From assembly GCA_028715055.1 (NCBI GenBank), contig JAQTLE010000007.1, positions 1 to 35,315 of the forward strand: a stretch of DNA of 35,315 nucleotides. Direction: 5' to 3'. The first letter of the stretch is position 1. Every line of letters starts with the position of its first letter. A model generated the notes under the pieces. That model ran no database searches, had not been told where the DNA came from, and worked only from the letters and a program-made list of their open reading frames with translations. Shown here piece after piece: positions 1 to 6,798 of this stretch. The DNA comes from Sulfurovaceae bacterium. Lineage in GTDB: Bacteria > Campylobacterota > Campylobacteria > Campylobacterales > Sulfurovaceae. A program made the translations under genes and the position numbers.

Positions 1-1878
1 TCTCAAAAGTTCAAAATTCTCATTCCATCTCTCATCATCTTTTTCATTCCTAGAAATCTTCCAACTCTCATCAATACTATCAAGCAACGCTATCCTATCG
101 TCCGAGAGTTGCCCTTTTTTATAATTCCCTTTTTGGATTGAAAGCCAAATACCTATTTTCACATCTTTATATATTTTTGTCTGTGCCGGCCACTCTCCAA
201 ACTCCTCATAATACTCTCTCAAAAGTTCAAAATTCTCATTCCAACTCTCATCCGGTGTATTTTTCCAACTCTCATCAATACTATCAAGCAACGCTATCCT
301 ATCGTCCGAGAGTTGCCCTTTTTTATAATTCCCTTTTTGATGACTAAGCCAAATACCTATTTTCACATCTTTATATATTTTTGTCTGTGCCGGCCACTCT
401 CCAAACTCCTCATAATACTCTCTCAAAAGTTCATAGTTCTTATACCAATTAGGAATAATTTTATTAATTATTAATGTGGTTATTTTTTTTTCTAAATCAT
501 CTTTAAGTTCAAAATTCTTTGTTTCGTTTGTGTGAATTATTTTAATAATATTGCTAGAAGAGTTATTACCAAATACTCTTCTGTTATAAAGCTCTGCATA
601 AAGCTCTTGATCTTGCTCCGCCATTGTATTAATGATTTCAAGCATTTCTCCAAGATCACTTGACGTATTAAAGTTGTTTATATCTTCTTCTTCCGATATA
701 AAAATAGGAATAAATATATATCCTATTTTATGTGGATTTTGAGGATCTAGTCTTGTAGCTCTACCGATCCTTTGTGCAATATTCACACTACTCGTTGATT
801 TTTCCATAAATGCTGCAAGCTCTATGGCCGGTATATCAATTCCTTCACTTAATATTTGTGCGTTAAACAATAAACCTTTTTTAGAATTATCAAATTGATC
901 GAAAATATTATTAATCTCTTGAGTGGTAAAGCTTGAGTCTATGTGTTGGGTAAAAATAGCATGATTATGTTTTTTAAACGTTTCAAGATAACTTTTTGAT
1001 TTATTAATTCTTTCTGCAAAAACAATGCCCTTGTTAATTGAATATTTTTGCATAGCATTATTAAGGGCCAAGATTTTTGCTTCTTGTTTTAGTGCAGCAT
1101 TATGTATTATATTTTTAGTATCTTTTTTTTGTAATTTAGAGATCTCATCTTTTGTTGCAACTGCTATGATAATTTGATATGGTGAAATTACTTCATCATC
1201 GATAGCTTCTCTTAGTGTATATTTATTTGCAATTGATCCATAAATTTCTTCATTATTCATACTAAATAAATATTGTTCTTCTTCAATATTTTTTGTATTT
1301 ATCTTTCTGTGTTTTGGAGTTGCTGTCATAAAAAGTCGTTTTGTGATAGATATATTATTATTATCAAGTGAATAGTTATAATAACTATCATTTGATGTAG
1401 CAGTTCTATGAGCTTCATCATATAATGCAAAATCTATCTTTGTATTCATGTTGTCAGATAATATTTTACTAGAGTGATAAGTACAAAATATGATTTTATT
1501 TTTTGTACTATTTTGTTTCATGAATGTAGCTATCTCTTCACTGTTTGTAGTTACTTTGAAATTTGTTTCAAATTCACCTATTGGTAGATCCTCTTCTTCA
1601 TATACACTCTCATCAGAACAAACAAATAATATTTCATTATTTGATATATCAAGTCCATAAGATAGATATGATTTATATGTTTGTGCTATTAAAGCAAGTG
1701 AAGGAAAAAATAAAATAATGGTTTTGTTTGTATTTGAAGATAATATATTATTCACTATATCATAGCCGACAAGAGTTTTGCCGGTACCGCAAGCAGATAT
1801 ATATTGTGCTCTATCGTTTTGCTGTAAAGTTATATTTATATCATCTACTGCTCTAACTTGATGTGGTTTTCTTTTCAT
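1..1878 (-). CDS. SF2 DEAH-box helicase with helicase-associated (HA) repeats, N-terminal part cut by the window end
   Basis: The minus-strand frame is open from ATG at 1878 to base 1 and resumes at 35315-35135. It is a predicted ATP-dependent superfamily 2 helicase/translocase of unknown plasmid role. Visible motifs are Walker A ACGTGKT (residues 29-35), DEAH (154-157), a TAT motif III, and QRIGRATR motif VI (about 369-376). From about residue 476 come HA-type repeats with the pattern W-x-ENFELLREYYEEFGE...IGIWLS...QLSDDRIALLDSIDESW. Two full copies lie in this part (coding DNA about 450-263 and 245-59), and a third crosses the junction. The start has a good ribosome site (AAAGGAAAACA before ATG) and overlaps the stop of the upstream 38-aa ORF (ATGA). 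The joined product would be about 686 aa, but direct end-to-end joining is 2 bp short and runs into TGA. No HsdR/HsdM partner is adjacent, so a restriction role is not supported. Confidence 0.88.
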   Translation of the reverse strand, partial: MKRKPHQVRAVDDINITLQQNDRAQYISACGTGKTLVGYDIVNNILSSNTNKTIILFFPSLALIAQTYKSYLSYGLDISNNEILFVCSDESVYEEEDLPIGEFETNFKVTTNSEEIATFMKQNSTKNKIIFCTYHSSKILSDNMNTKIDFALYDEAHRTATSNDSYYNYSLDNNNISITKRLFMTATPKHRKINTKNIEEEQYLFSMNNEEIYGSIANKYTLREAIDDEVISPYQIIIAVATKDEISKLQKKDTKNIIHNAALKQEAKILALNNAMQKYSINKGIVFAERINKSKSYLETFKKHNHAIFTQHIDSSFTTQEINNIFDQFDNSKKGLLFNAQILSEGIDIPAIELAAFMEKSTSSVNIAQRIGRATRLDPQNPHKIGYIFIPIFISEEEDINNFNTSSDLGEMLEIINTMAEQDQELYAELYNRRVFGNNSSSNIIKIIHTNETKNFELKDDLEKKITTLIINKIIPNWYKNYELLREYYEEFGEWPAQTKIYKDVKIGIWLSHQKGNYKKGQLSDDRIALLDSIDESWKNTPDESWNENFELLREYYEEFGEWPAQTKIYKDVKIGIWLSIQKGNYKKGQLSDDRIALLDSIDESWKISRNEKDDERWNENFELLR

Positions 1879-1991
1879 TGTTTTCCTTTGGTGAGCAAGA
1901 GCAGGCTTTTTGTTGCTATAAAAACTATTGGCTTCACAATAATGTAGCTTATTATAAAACCTATTATAAATCCTATGCCAAAATGTTTCAT
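1875..1991 (-). CDS. 38-aa small membrane peptide at the head of the minus-strand operon
   Basis: This short ORF begins MKHFGIGFIIGFIISYIIV and ends KSLLLLTKGKQ. It has a good Shine-Dalgarno (AAGGAAAACAAA before ATG), almost the same as those of trbJ and the helicase. One long hydrophobic segment covers most of the peptide, so a single-pass inner-membrane peptide is likely. Its TGA overlaps the helicase ATG (ATGA). It is the first gene after the predicted oriT on the strand that would enter first. The frame stays open upstream to 2147, but that extension runs through the predicted oriT and the -35 box and has no ribosome site, so I chose the internal start. The function is unknown. Entry exclusion or membrane anchoring of a partner are guesses from size and position only. 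Confidence 0.55.
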   Translation of the reverse strand: MKHFGIGFIIGFIISYIIVKPIVFIATKSLLLLTKGKQ

Positions 1992-2013
1992 TTTGTTTTC
2001 CTTTTTTCGTTGA

Positions 2014-2077
2014 GCACCTTTGGTGCGAATAAGTTTCAGGATGTTAATGTTAATTACTCGGCTCGCCGTGTAATTAC
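2014..2077 (-). other. oriT: Candidate P-type origin of transfer (oriT) with nic site
   Basis: An inverted repeat at 2051-2076 (12-base arms TAATTAC, one mismatch, CGGC; 2-base centre) is followed on the minus strand, 14 bases on, by CATCCTG (2043-2037). This matches the MOBP/IncP nic consensus YATCCTG, so the predicted cut is between 2037 and 2036. In RP4 the oriT lies just upstream of traK and has an inverted repeat bound by TraJ beside the nic. Here traK, a MobC/TraJ-like gene and a MOBP relaxase are all present, and the site lies just upstream of traK. A second small hairpin (GCACC, TTT, GGTGC at 2014-2026) flanks it. The assignment is by motif and position only. Confidence 0.6.
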
Positions 2078-2118
2078 ATTCACCCTTCCTGCCTTTACGT
2101 TCTGTAGTAATATTTAGT

Positions 2119-2147
2119 ATTATATGAGATTTTTTAGGATTTGTCAA
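2119..2147 (-). promoter_or_regulatory. Consensus sigma70 promoter for the minus-strand leading operon
   Basis: On the minus strand TTGACA (2147-2142) is followed by exactly 17 bases and TATAAT (2124-2119), a perfect match to the housekeeping consensus. Transcription would start near 2112, run through the oriT candidate, and enter the 38-aa ORF and the helicase. Confidence 0.8.
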
Positions 2148-2203
2148 GAAATTTCTATTAAATATATGAAATTTCTATTGACATATTAGAATTTTTCTAT
2201 TAT
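2148..2203 (+). repeat. Direct repeats between and overlapping the divergent -35 boxes
   Basis: GAAATTTCTATT occurs at 2148-2159 and 2168-2179, exactly 20 bp apart. A relaxed third copy (AGAATTTTTCTATT) begins at 2188. The GAAATTTC core is itself palindromic. The copies fill the space between the two -35 boxes and touch both. The arrangement suggests operators for a relaxosome protein such as TraK or MobC/TraJ, which would control both promoters. The binding protein is inferred. Confidence 0.5.
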
Positions 2204-2206
2204 AAT
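2178..2206 (+). promoter_or_regulatory. Consensus sigma70 promoter for traKLM
   Basis: TTGACA (2178-2183), a 17-base spacer and TATAAT (2201-2206) form a second perfect consensus promoter. It is divergent from the one at 2119-2147, with 30 bp between the two -35 boxes. It fixes the traK start downstream at 2245, because the TTG at 2206 overlaps the -10 box. Confidence 0.8.
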
Positions 2207-2244
2207 TGCAAAAGTTACTAAAAAATCGCAGGAGTTCGCAAAAA

Positions 2245-2679
2245 ATGTTAAAAAATCGCAAAAAATCGCAGGAAACGGATCCAGTTAGAGAATTTTATTC
2301 AGTAATTAGCGAAATAATAGATTTATACCAAAATCAAGGCTATCTAAAACAAAAATCATTATATGAAAAAATGAAAAAAACCCATAATTGGACAATGTCT
2401 TATTCCACTTTTAATAGATATTTTGTGAAAGAAATTAAAAATAAATATCTTCGCCCTGCTCCGCTTGGCGAAGATTATAACACCAAGAAAAATGAAAATA
2501 TCGATAATAATTATCAAAAAAAGGAAAACAATGAAAATTCAAAAACCGCCGTAAAAAAAGAATTTAGCGATGAGGCATATGAAAGATATAATAAAATGAA
2601 TGAGGCTATTGATGCTAAGTATGGAGATTACTTAAAAAATCAAAAAAACATATTAGACACGGAGGAAAAAAATAAATGA
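2245..2679 (+). CDS. traK: TraK-like oriT-binding relaxosome protein
   Basis: A 144-aa basic, hydrophilic protein. Residues of the form IIDLYQNQGYLKQKSLYEKM...WTMSYSTFNRYF resemble the core of IncP TraK (a long helix, then SYxTFxRYV), which binds and bends DNA at oriT. The C-terminal half is Lys/Asn/Glu-rich and low in complexity. I place the start at ATG 2245, ten bases after AGGAG. An upstream TTG at 2206 is in frame but overlaps the -10 box of the promoter. The leader carries repeated AAAAAATCGCA motifs. The stop overlaps the traL start (ATGA). Its place next to the predicted oriT and before traL-traM is the IncP Tra1 arrangement. The family call is by pattern and synteny. Confidence 0.7.
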   Translation: MLKNRKKSQETDPVREFYSVISEIIDLYQNQGYLKQKSLYEKMKKTHNWTMSYSTFNRYFVKEIKNKYLRPAPLGEDYNTKKNENIDNNYQKKENNENSKTAVKKEFSDEAYERYNKMNEAIDAKYGDYLKNQKNILDTEEKNK

Positions 2680-3428
2680 CAATCGCGGTATTAAACACAA
2701 AAGGTGGTGCAAGTAAAAGCACAGTTGCTCTTCAAGTTGCAGCAGCATATTTTCTTCATAAAAATCAAAACGTAGATCTATACGAATTTGATGATGAAAA
2801 CAAAGACAGCTTGAACTTTACCTATTCAGAAATCAAAAGTAAGCAAATTAAAATTGGTGAAGGTAAAGATATATCAGATATTTTAAGAAATTCTATTTTG
2901 GAATTTAAAGGCGAAAATCTCGTAATCGATGTGGGTGGAAATAAAACTACAACAATCTTTATTGACGGCCTTAAAAAAAGTAGAATATTCAAAAAAATAG
3001 ATCTCATTATAATACCAATGAGTGGCGGATCACAAGACTTGTCTAATGCAATCAAAACATATGATATGGTAAAGGAACTTGATGTGCCTATATTGTTTGC
3101 TCTTTCTCGAGTAACAAATATGAATAGATTAAAATTCAAATACAACGACTTTTTTATGTATTTCCCTACAAACAATTATATTGCACTAGCCGAAAGCGAT
3201 GTAATAGATTTAAGTAGATCTGTTAACAAAAGTGTATATGAAGTTGCTGTAGATAAAGAGTTTAAATCCATATTAGAGAAAGAACTTGATGAAGCTTTTG
3301 ATAAAAATGACAATGAAAAAGCAAAATTGTTATCATTCAAATATGAAATATCCGGTGAAGCAGAACAATATCTTAATGATATTTTACATCCAGCATGGAA
3401 AACGATAGATGCACTTTGCAAAGAGTAA
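2676..3428 (+). CDS. traL: TraL-like ParA/MinD-family ATPase
   Basis: A 250-aa P-loop ATPase with a deviant Walker A, KGGASKST (residues 9-16), including the signature lysine of ParA/MinD proteins. A Walker A' region reads VDLYEFDDEN (33-42), and VIDVGGNKTT follows around 85-95. In IncP plasmids the traL product is this kind of ATPase, encoded between traK and traM. Its role in transfer is accessory and poorly defined. It overlaps traK by 4 nt and traM follows after 3 nt, so the three are one operon. It is distinct from the short ParA at 5565, which is the likely partition ATPase. A 14-residue stretch KNQNVDLYEFDDEN (29-42) recurs almost codon for codon in the SprT-like protein at 4620 (see findings). 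Confidence 0.75.
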   Translation: MTIAVLNTKGGASKSTVALQVAAAYFLHKNQNVDLYEFDDENKDSLNFTYSEIKSKQIKIGEGKDISDILRNSILEFKGENLVIDVGGNKTTTIFIDGLKKSRIFKKIDLIIIPMSGGSQDLSNAIKTYDMVKELDVPILFALSRVTNMNRLKFKYNDFFMYFPTNNYIALAESDVIDLSRSVNKSVYEVAVDKEFKSILEKELDEAFDKNDNEKAKLLSFKYEISGEAEQYLNDILHPAWKTIDALCKE

Positions 3429-3431
3429 CCA

Positions 3432-3965
3432 ATGTCATTAACAATGGAAGAGGCCAAAGACATCACCCAAACTTTAATGCTCTTGGTGATGAAAATTAAT
3501 GGCACGAAAAATCAAGATGGAAGTATAAATACACCTGGCTTAATAACGCAACTTGAAGACTTGTATGAAAAATTGAATCCTGCAAGTATAAATTTTGTAA
3601 ATAATCAAGCTAGAAAAGTGGCCGAAGAGAGTTCAAAAAACATTGATCTAATGCTGCAAAACCAACAAAAAGCATTTGAAGATATGACAATTAGATATCA
3701 AAATATTCTTAAAGAACATGAAAATATTTTGAATCAAAAAATATCAAAGATCGACCAGCAAGCAAAAGACAGCGTAAAGATGTACGCGAACAATTTGGTT
3801 AATGATCTATCTAACAAAGTGGCCGTATCTGTTGCCAGTGTTACAGATAAAATTGATGATATCAAAAACATCAAAGATTATGTAAATATGAAATATCTTT
3901 ATGCCGGTACTGGAGCTATATTGGCTTTAATGATTGGAATGTTGATAGGCATCTATATAAGCTAG
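3432..3965 (+). CDS. traM: TraM-like coiled-coil protein with C-terminal membrane anchor
   Basis: A 177-aa protein. The middle (about 55-145) is rich in Gln, Lys, Glu, Asn and Asp with heptad-like spacing, suggesting a coiled coil. Residues about 155-175 form a single hydrophobic segment (LYAGTGAILALMIGMLIGIY) at the very C-terminus, so it is probably tail-anchored with its bulk in the cytoplasm. The third gene after traK and traL in IncP plasmids is traM, of similar size and layout, and the call rests mainly on that synteny. The product may tether relaxosome or ATPase components to the membrane, which is inference. Two hairpins follow the stop. Confidence 0.6.
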   Translation: MSLTMEEAKDITQTLMLLVMKINGTKNQDGSINTPGLITQLEDLYEKLNPASINFVNNQARKVAEESSKNIDLMLQNQQKAFEDMTIRYQNILKEHENILNQKISKIDQQAKDSVKMYANNLVNDLSNKVAVSVASVTDKIDDIKNIKDYVNMKYLYAGTGAILALMIGMLIGIYIS

Positions 3966-3970
3966 AGGTG

Positions 3971-4029
3971 CCACTCCAAAAGAGGAGTGGTGTAAAAATA
4001 CATCGGGTCGTTATTTTGATAATAACGAC
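3971..4029 (+). terminator. Two consecutive hairpins after traM
   Basis: CCACTCC (3971-3977) pairs with GGAGTGG (3984-3990) over a 6-base loop. GTCGTTATT (4007-4015) pairs with AATAACGAC (4021-4029) over 5 bases. Neither has a strong T run downstream. They may act as a weak terminator/attenuator or as mRNA-stabilising ends between traKLM and traF. Confidence 0.45.
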
Positions 4030-4053
4030 TTAATATTATATCATAAAAGACAA

Positions 4054-4590
4054 ATGAAAAACACAACACTCAAAAACACAAAATTTATGTTATATATTGC
4101 TTTTTTTATCATAGCAAGCACTCTTTTTGCTATTATATGGAAGTCTTATAATTTGACATTAAATCTCACCCATTCTTTTCCTATTGGGATATACCAAATA
4201 GACCAGGTACACCAATGGCAAAAAGGAGATCTAGTCGTAGTTTGCCCTCCAAACAATGATAAATTTTCCAAAAATAACCATCATTATATAGTATCAGGAC
4301 GCTGCTCTACCGGTACAGCACCTTTGCTTAAAAAAATAGCTGCAACTGCCGGCGATTTAGTTGCTGTTAGTGATTTTGTATATATAAATAATATAAAACA
4401 AAAAAATAGCAGAGTTTATAAATATAATGGCTTCACAAAAATGTATCCATGCGCCGGGCGACACCTTGTAACTAAAGGTTTTGTGTGGTTGATGAGTGAT
4501 TATAATGAGAGAAGCTTTGATAGTCGTTATTTTTGCGAAGTGCCAGCAGCAAACATTATTGGCAGGGCTAAATTATTAATTGAGTTTTAA
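4054..4590 (+). CDS. traF: TraF-like S26 signal peptidase, pilin-processing protease
   Basis: A 178-aa membrane-anchored S26-family peptidase. An N-terminal membrane segment (about 12-30) is followed by the catalytic-serine motif THSFPIGIY (Ser41). A candidate catalytic lysine is in PLLKKIAATAGD (Lys93 or Lys94), and a conserved substrate-pocket region lies near the end (WLMSDYNERSFDSRYFCEV). In RP4, TraF removes the C-terminal residues of TrbC and helps cyclise the pilin in the periplasm. A TrbC homologue is present here at 10414, so the same role is likely. The gene follows two hairpins and lacks an obvious strong promoter of its own. A palindromic operator-like site follows immediately. 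Confidence 0.85.
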   Translation: MKNTTLKNTKFMLYIAFFIIASTLFAIIWKSYNLTLNLTHSFPIGIYQIDQVHQWQKGDLVVVCPPNNDKFSKNNHHYIVSGRCSTGTAPLLKKIAATAGDLVAVSDFVYINNIKQKNSRVYKYNGFTKMYPCAGRHLVTKGFVWLMSDYNERSFDSRYFCEVPAANIIGRAKLLIEF

Positions 4591-4608
4591 TTGTATCGTA
4601 CGATACAA
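4591..4608 (+). promoter_or_regulatory. Perfect 18-bp palindrome before the SprT-like gene
   Basis: TTGTATCGTACGATACAA is perfectly symmetrical. It lies right after the traF stop and just before the ribosome site (AAAAAGG) of the next gene. Its half-site GATACAA recurs in the origin region at 6598-6604 and 6622-6628, which suggests a shared DNA-binding regulator. No match to a named operator was established. Confidence 0.5.
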
Positions 4609-4619
4609 AAAGGTAAAAC

Positions 4620-5405
4620 ATGAATACAATTCCTACAGCAGAATTTTATGATATATTACAAAAAATCTATCATATATTTAATGAAAAACTTTTTGAAGGT
4701 ACATTGCCAAATTGTCTAATCACGGTGCAACGAAAAAAAAGTGTAATGGGATATTTTAGCTCTCATAGATGGGTTAGCAACGATGGCATAAAAATACATG
4801 AATTAGCTTTAAATCCTGCATATTTCACAAGTTGCAACTTTATAGAGGTATTTCAAACAATGGTTCATGAAATGTGCCATTTATGGCAATTTGAACATGG
4901 CAAGCCTTCTCGCAGATCTTATCATAATAAAGAATGGGCCCAAAAAATGGAGAGTATAGGTTTAATACCATCTTCAACCGGTGTGCCTGGTGGCAGCAAA
5001 ACCGGTCAAAACATGAATGATTACCCACAAAAAAATGGTTTGTTTGAGCGAGTTTGCATAGAGTTATATAAAAATGGATTATTTGTAAAATGGTTTGATA
5101 GATTTCCGGAAGTCCATAAAGTAATAAAAAATCAAAATGTAGATCTATACGAATTTGATGACGAAAATATAGATGATCCTGCTCTTTTGGGTTTAAATGA
5201 CAACGAGATACTTCAAAACTTATATACGGTAGTTTCAAATATGGTATCTGATATTGTACCAATAGATGAAATACAAGCTGCTGCCAAAGCTAAACAAAAA
5301 ACAAAATACATTTGCAATAGTTGTGGAGCTGCCGTGTGGGGCAGAGATAATTTAAACATTAAATGTAATAGTTGCAATATTGATTTTGAAATAATTGACT
5401 ATTAA
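4620..5405 (+). CDS. SprT-like zinc metalloprotease with C-terminal zinc ribbon
   Basis: A 261-aa protein with the SprT-family zincin motif HEMCH (83-87), preceded by the usual FNEKLFEGTLPNCLITVQR segment. The C-terminus holds a Cys-x2-Cys ... Cys-x2-Cys zinc ribbon (CNSCGAAVWG and CNSCNIDF). SprT/SPRTN-like proteases are known on plasmids and phages and in some cases act on proteins bound or crosslinked to DNA. An attractive but untested idea is removal of the covalently bound relaxase or help with single-stranded DNA in the recipient. Between the domains, residues 170-183 (KNQNVDLYEFDDEN) duplicate part of TraL. The gene starts with a good ribosome site just after an 18-bp palindrome. Confidence 0.82.
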   Translation: MNTIPTAEFYDILQKIYHIFNEKLFEGTLPNCLITVQRKKSVMGYFSSHRWVSNDGIKIHELALNPAYFTSCNFIEVFQTMVHEMCHLWQFEHGKPSRRSYHNKEWAQKMESIGLIPSSTGVPGGSKTGQNMNDYPQKNGLFERVCIELYKNGLFVKWFDRFPEVHKVIKNQNVDLYEFDDENIDDPALLGLNDNEILQNLYTVVSNMVSDIVPIDEIQAAAKAKQKTKYICNSCGAAVWGRDNLNIKCNSCNIDFEIIDY

Positions 5406-5564
5406 ACTATATTTTAAAGTAAAATACTGTTTTTTACAGTAATTTACTATATAATAAGGTATATTAAAGTTTTTTACATTAAAATAATGTAAGATACAGT
5501 TTAATACTGTTTTTTACAGTAATTTACTATATTTAATTATCTCTTACAATAAAAAGGATCTTCT
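5406..5564 (+). repeat. Centromere/operator-like repeat array upstream of parA
   Basis: This very AT-rich gap holds two identical 30-bp copies (5423-5452 and 5503-5532, exactly 80 bp apart). Each copy starts with the inverted repeat ACTGT, TTTTTT, ACAGT, followed by AATTTACTATAT. Related pentamers (ACATT, ATGT, ACAGT, AAAGT) lie between them at about 10-11 bp spacing, close to one helical turn. Such arrays upstream of a small parA with an RHH partner are typical of par centromeres, where the RHH protein also autoregulates the operon. Confidence 0.65.
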
Positions 5565-6140
5565 ATGTCAAACAAAACCATTACAGTATTTAATAAAAAG
5601 GGTGGTACCGGTAAGACAAGCATTGCTTATAGTGTCGCAAAAGATTTACATTACCCTTTACTTTCAAACGATGATAGTGTAATAGAGAGTATTTATCCTG
5701 GTAAAGCTAAAATACTCGATAATATTCAACTCATAGATCATGATGTTGTATATGACTTAGGCGGATTTATAGACCCGGGCATGATAGAAATTTTCAAGTC
5801 AAGTACAACTATTTTAGTACCGACTTTATTAGATATTAATTCTATCAAACGAACAATCAATACTGTTATGGAATTAATTAAATATTGTGAAAATATAGTT
5901 ATTATCATTAATAGGGTTGAAAACAAAAAACTACCAAAATATAAACAATCAATAAATGCACTTGAGGGCTTAGGTAAAAAAATAGTTTATATAAGGGAAT
6001 CAGAAGCTATAACAAATAGTATGCACCTTGCAAAAAGCATAAGTGAGTTATACGCCGAATCAGCTCTAACAAAATATAGTTATAGTGGAATTTATGAAGA
6101 CTATAAAAAATTATTAGAAAGGGTAAATTATGGAGTTTAA
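5565..6140 (+). CDS. parA: ParA-type partition ATPase (small, type Ib-like)
   Basis: A 191-aa ParA/MinD-family ATPase without an N-terminal DNA-binding domain, as in type Ib partition systems. The deviant Walker A is FNKKGGTGKTS (9-19), with the signature lysine. VVYDLGGFID (about 62-72) occupies the Walker A' position and VIIINRVEN (about 108-116) the later strand. It would position plasmid copies on the nucleoid together with the adjacent RHH protein. The start has AAAAGGATC upstream. The 3' end overlaps the RHH gene by 11 nt. The upstream repeat array is the likely centromere and operator. Confidence 0.85.
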   Translation: MSNKTITVFNKKGGTGKTSIAYSVAKDLHYPLLSNDDSVIESIYPGKAKILDNIQLIDHDVVYDLGGFIDPGMIEIFKSSTTILVPTLLDINSIKRTINTVMELIKYCENIVIIINRVENKKLPKYKQSINALEGLGKKIVYIRESEAITNSMHLAKSISELYAESALTKYSYSGIYEDYKKLLERVNYGV

Positions 6141-6360
6141 TGTAAATGATCTTCTAACTAAAGATAAAAAAACGATCGAGCAGGGCGGCCATGTGCAAAA
6201 CAAAGGCGGTCGTCCAAAAGTAGAAAAAGTTAAAAATAAAAGAGTAACGGCTTATTTTACCGATGAAGATTTTGCATTGCTAAAACAAAAAGCGAATGGA
6301 TTGTCTTTGGCCGCTTTTATCTCTTCTTTGGTGTTGGAACATATAAAAAATAAAGATTGA
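6130..6360 (+). CDS. Small ribbon-helix-helix protein, ParB/ParG-like partner of ParA
   Basis: A 76-aa protein. The first half is polar and probably disordered (ending GGRPKVEK). The second half, KRVTAYFTDEDFALLKQKA followed by GLSLAAFISSLVLEHI, fits a ribbon-helix-helix DNA-binding fold: a short strand, then two helices. ParG/ParR-like partners of small ParA proteins have this size and layout, bind the centromere, and stimulate the ATPase through their N-terminus. The 11-nt overlap with parA supports coupled synthesis. Binding to the 5406-5564 repeats is inferred. Confidence 0.75.
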   Translation: MEFNVNDLLTKDKKTIEQGGHVQNKGGRPKVEKVKNKRVTAYFTDEDFALLKQKANGLSLAAFISSLVLEHIKNKD

Positions 6361-6435
6361 AAAATTTATTAAAAATCCTAAGAGAGTTAAAAAAAGTTAA
6401 ATATCTAGTTAATATACAAGTTATGTGTTTCTGCA

Positions 6436-6457
6436 AAAGCCCTCCTCGTCGGGCTTT
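6436..6457 (+). terminator. GC-rich hairpin after the par operon (copy 1)
   Basis: AAAGCCC (6436-6442) pairs with GGGCTTT (6451-6457) around the 8-base loop TCCTCGTC, followed by the T-rich GTTTGGTTT. It could terminate the par transcript. An identical hairpin is at 6766-6787 within the duplicated origin block, so an origin-specific role is also possible. Confidence 0.6.
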
Positions 6458-6468
6458 GTTTGGTTTAT

Positions 6469-6552
6469 ATGTGGAGTAAACTACGGCTTTATGTGGAGTA
6501 AACTACGGCTTTATGTGGAGTAAACTACGGCTTTATGTGGAGTAAACTACGG
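6469..6552 (+). repeat. Iteron cluster 1 (four copies)
   Basis: Four tandem 22-bp units, each ATGTGGAGTAAACTACGG plus CTTT, with AAATTAAG after the last. These are the likely Rep binding sites. Confidence 0.9.
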
Positions 6553-6765
6553 AAATTAAGATTCTACCATGTGCTCCGAATAGGCTTAATACGCCTTGAT
6601 ACAAGCAATGTATACACTTTGGATACAAAATGTATACAAGATGTGTCCAGCTTGGATACACAGGTTAGGTTAGGTTAGTCTAGGTAAGGATAAACTCTCT
6701 CCTAGATCCTCTCTTAAACAAAATTTAAAACGAGTTAAAAAAAGTACAAGTTATGTGTTTCTGCA

Positions 6766-6787
6766 AAAGCCCTCCTCGTCGGGCTTT
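6766..6787 (+). terminator. Same GC-rich hairpin, copy 2, inside the origin
   Basis: This is an exact second copy of the AAAGCCC/GGGCTTT hairpin with the same loop, 330 bp further on and again 11 bp before an iteron cluster. It could shield the rep promoter region from upstream transcription. Confidence 0.55.
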
Positions 6788-6798
6788 GTTTGGTTTAT

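Noticed and set aside
138-347. Plus-strand frame across the HA repeats
   Set aside because: It is antisense to the helicase, whose motifs and repeated domain are unambiguous on the minus strand.
1-1878. Type I or III restriction subunit
   Set aside because: The DEAH motor is present but there is no nuclease motif, and the only methylase-like gene is distant and lacks NPPY. HA repeats point to a different helicase group.
2206-2244. TTG start giving a longer TraK
   Set aside because: The TTG overlaps the -10 box of a consensus promoter and has no ribosome site, while ATG 2245 has AGGAG at suitable distance.
6661-6680. Telomere-like AGGTTAGGTTAGGTTAG
   Set aside because: Only about three units are present, internal to an iteron origin on a seemingly circular plasmid. 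There is no support for a telomere or linear end.
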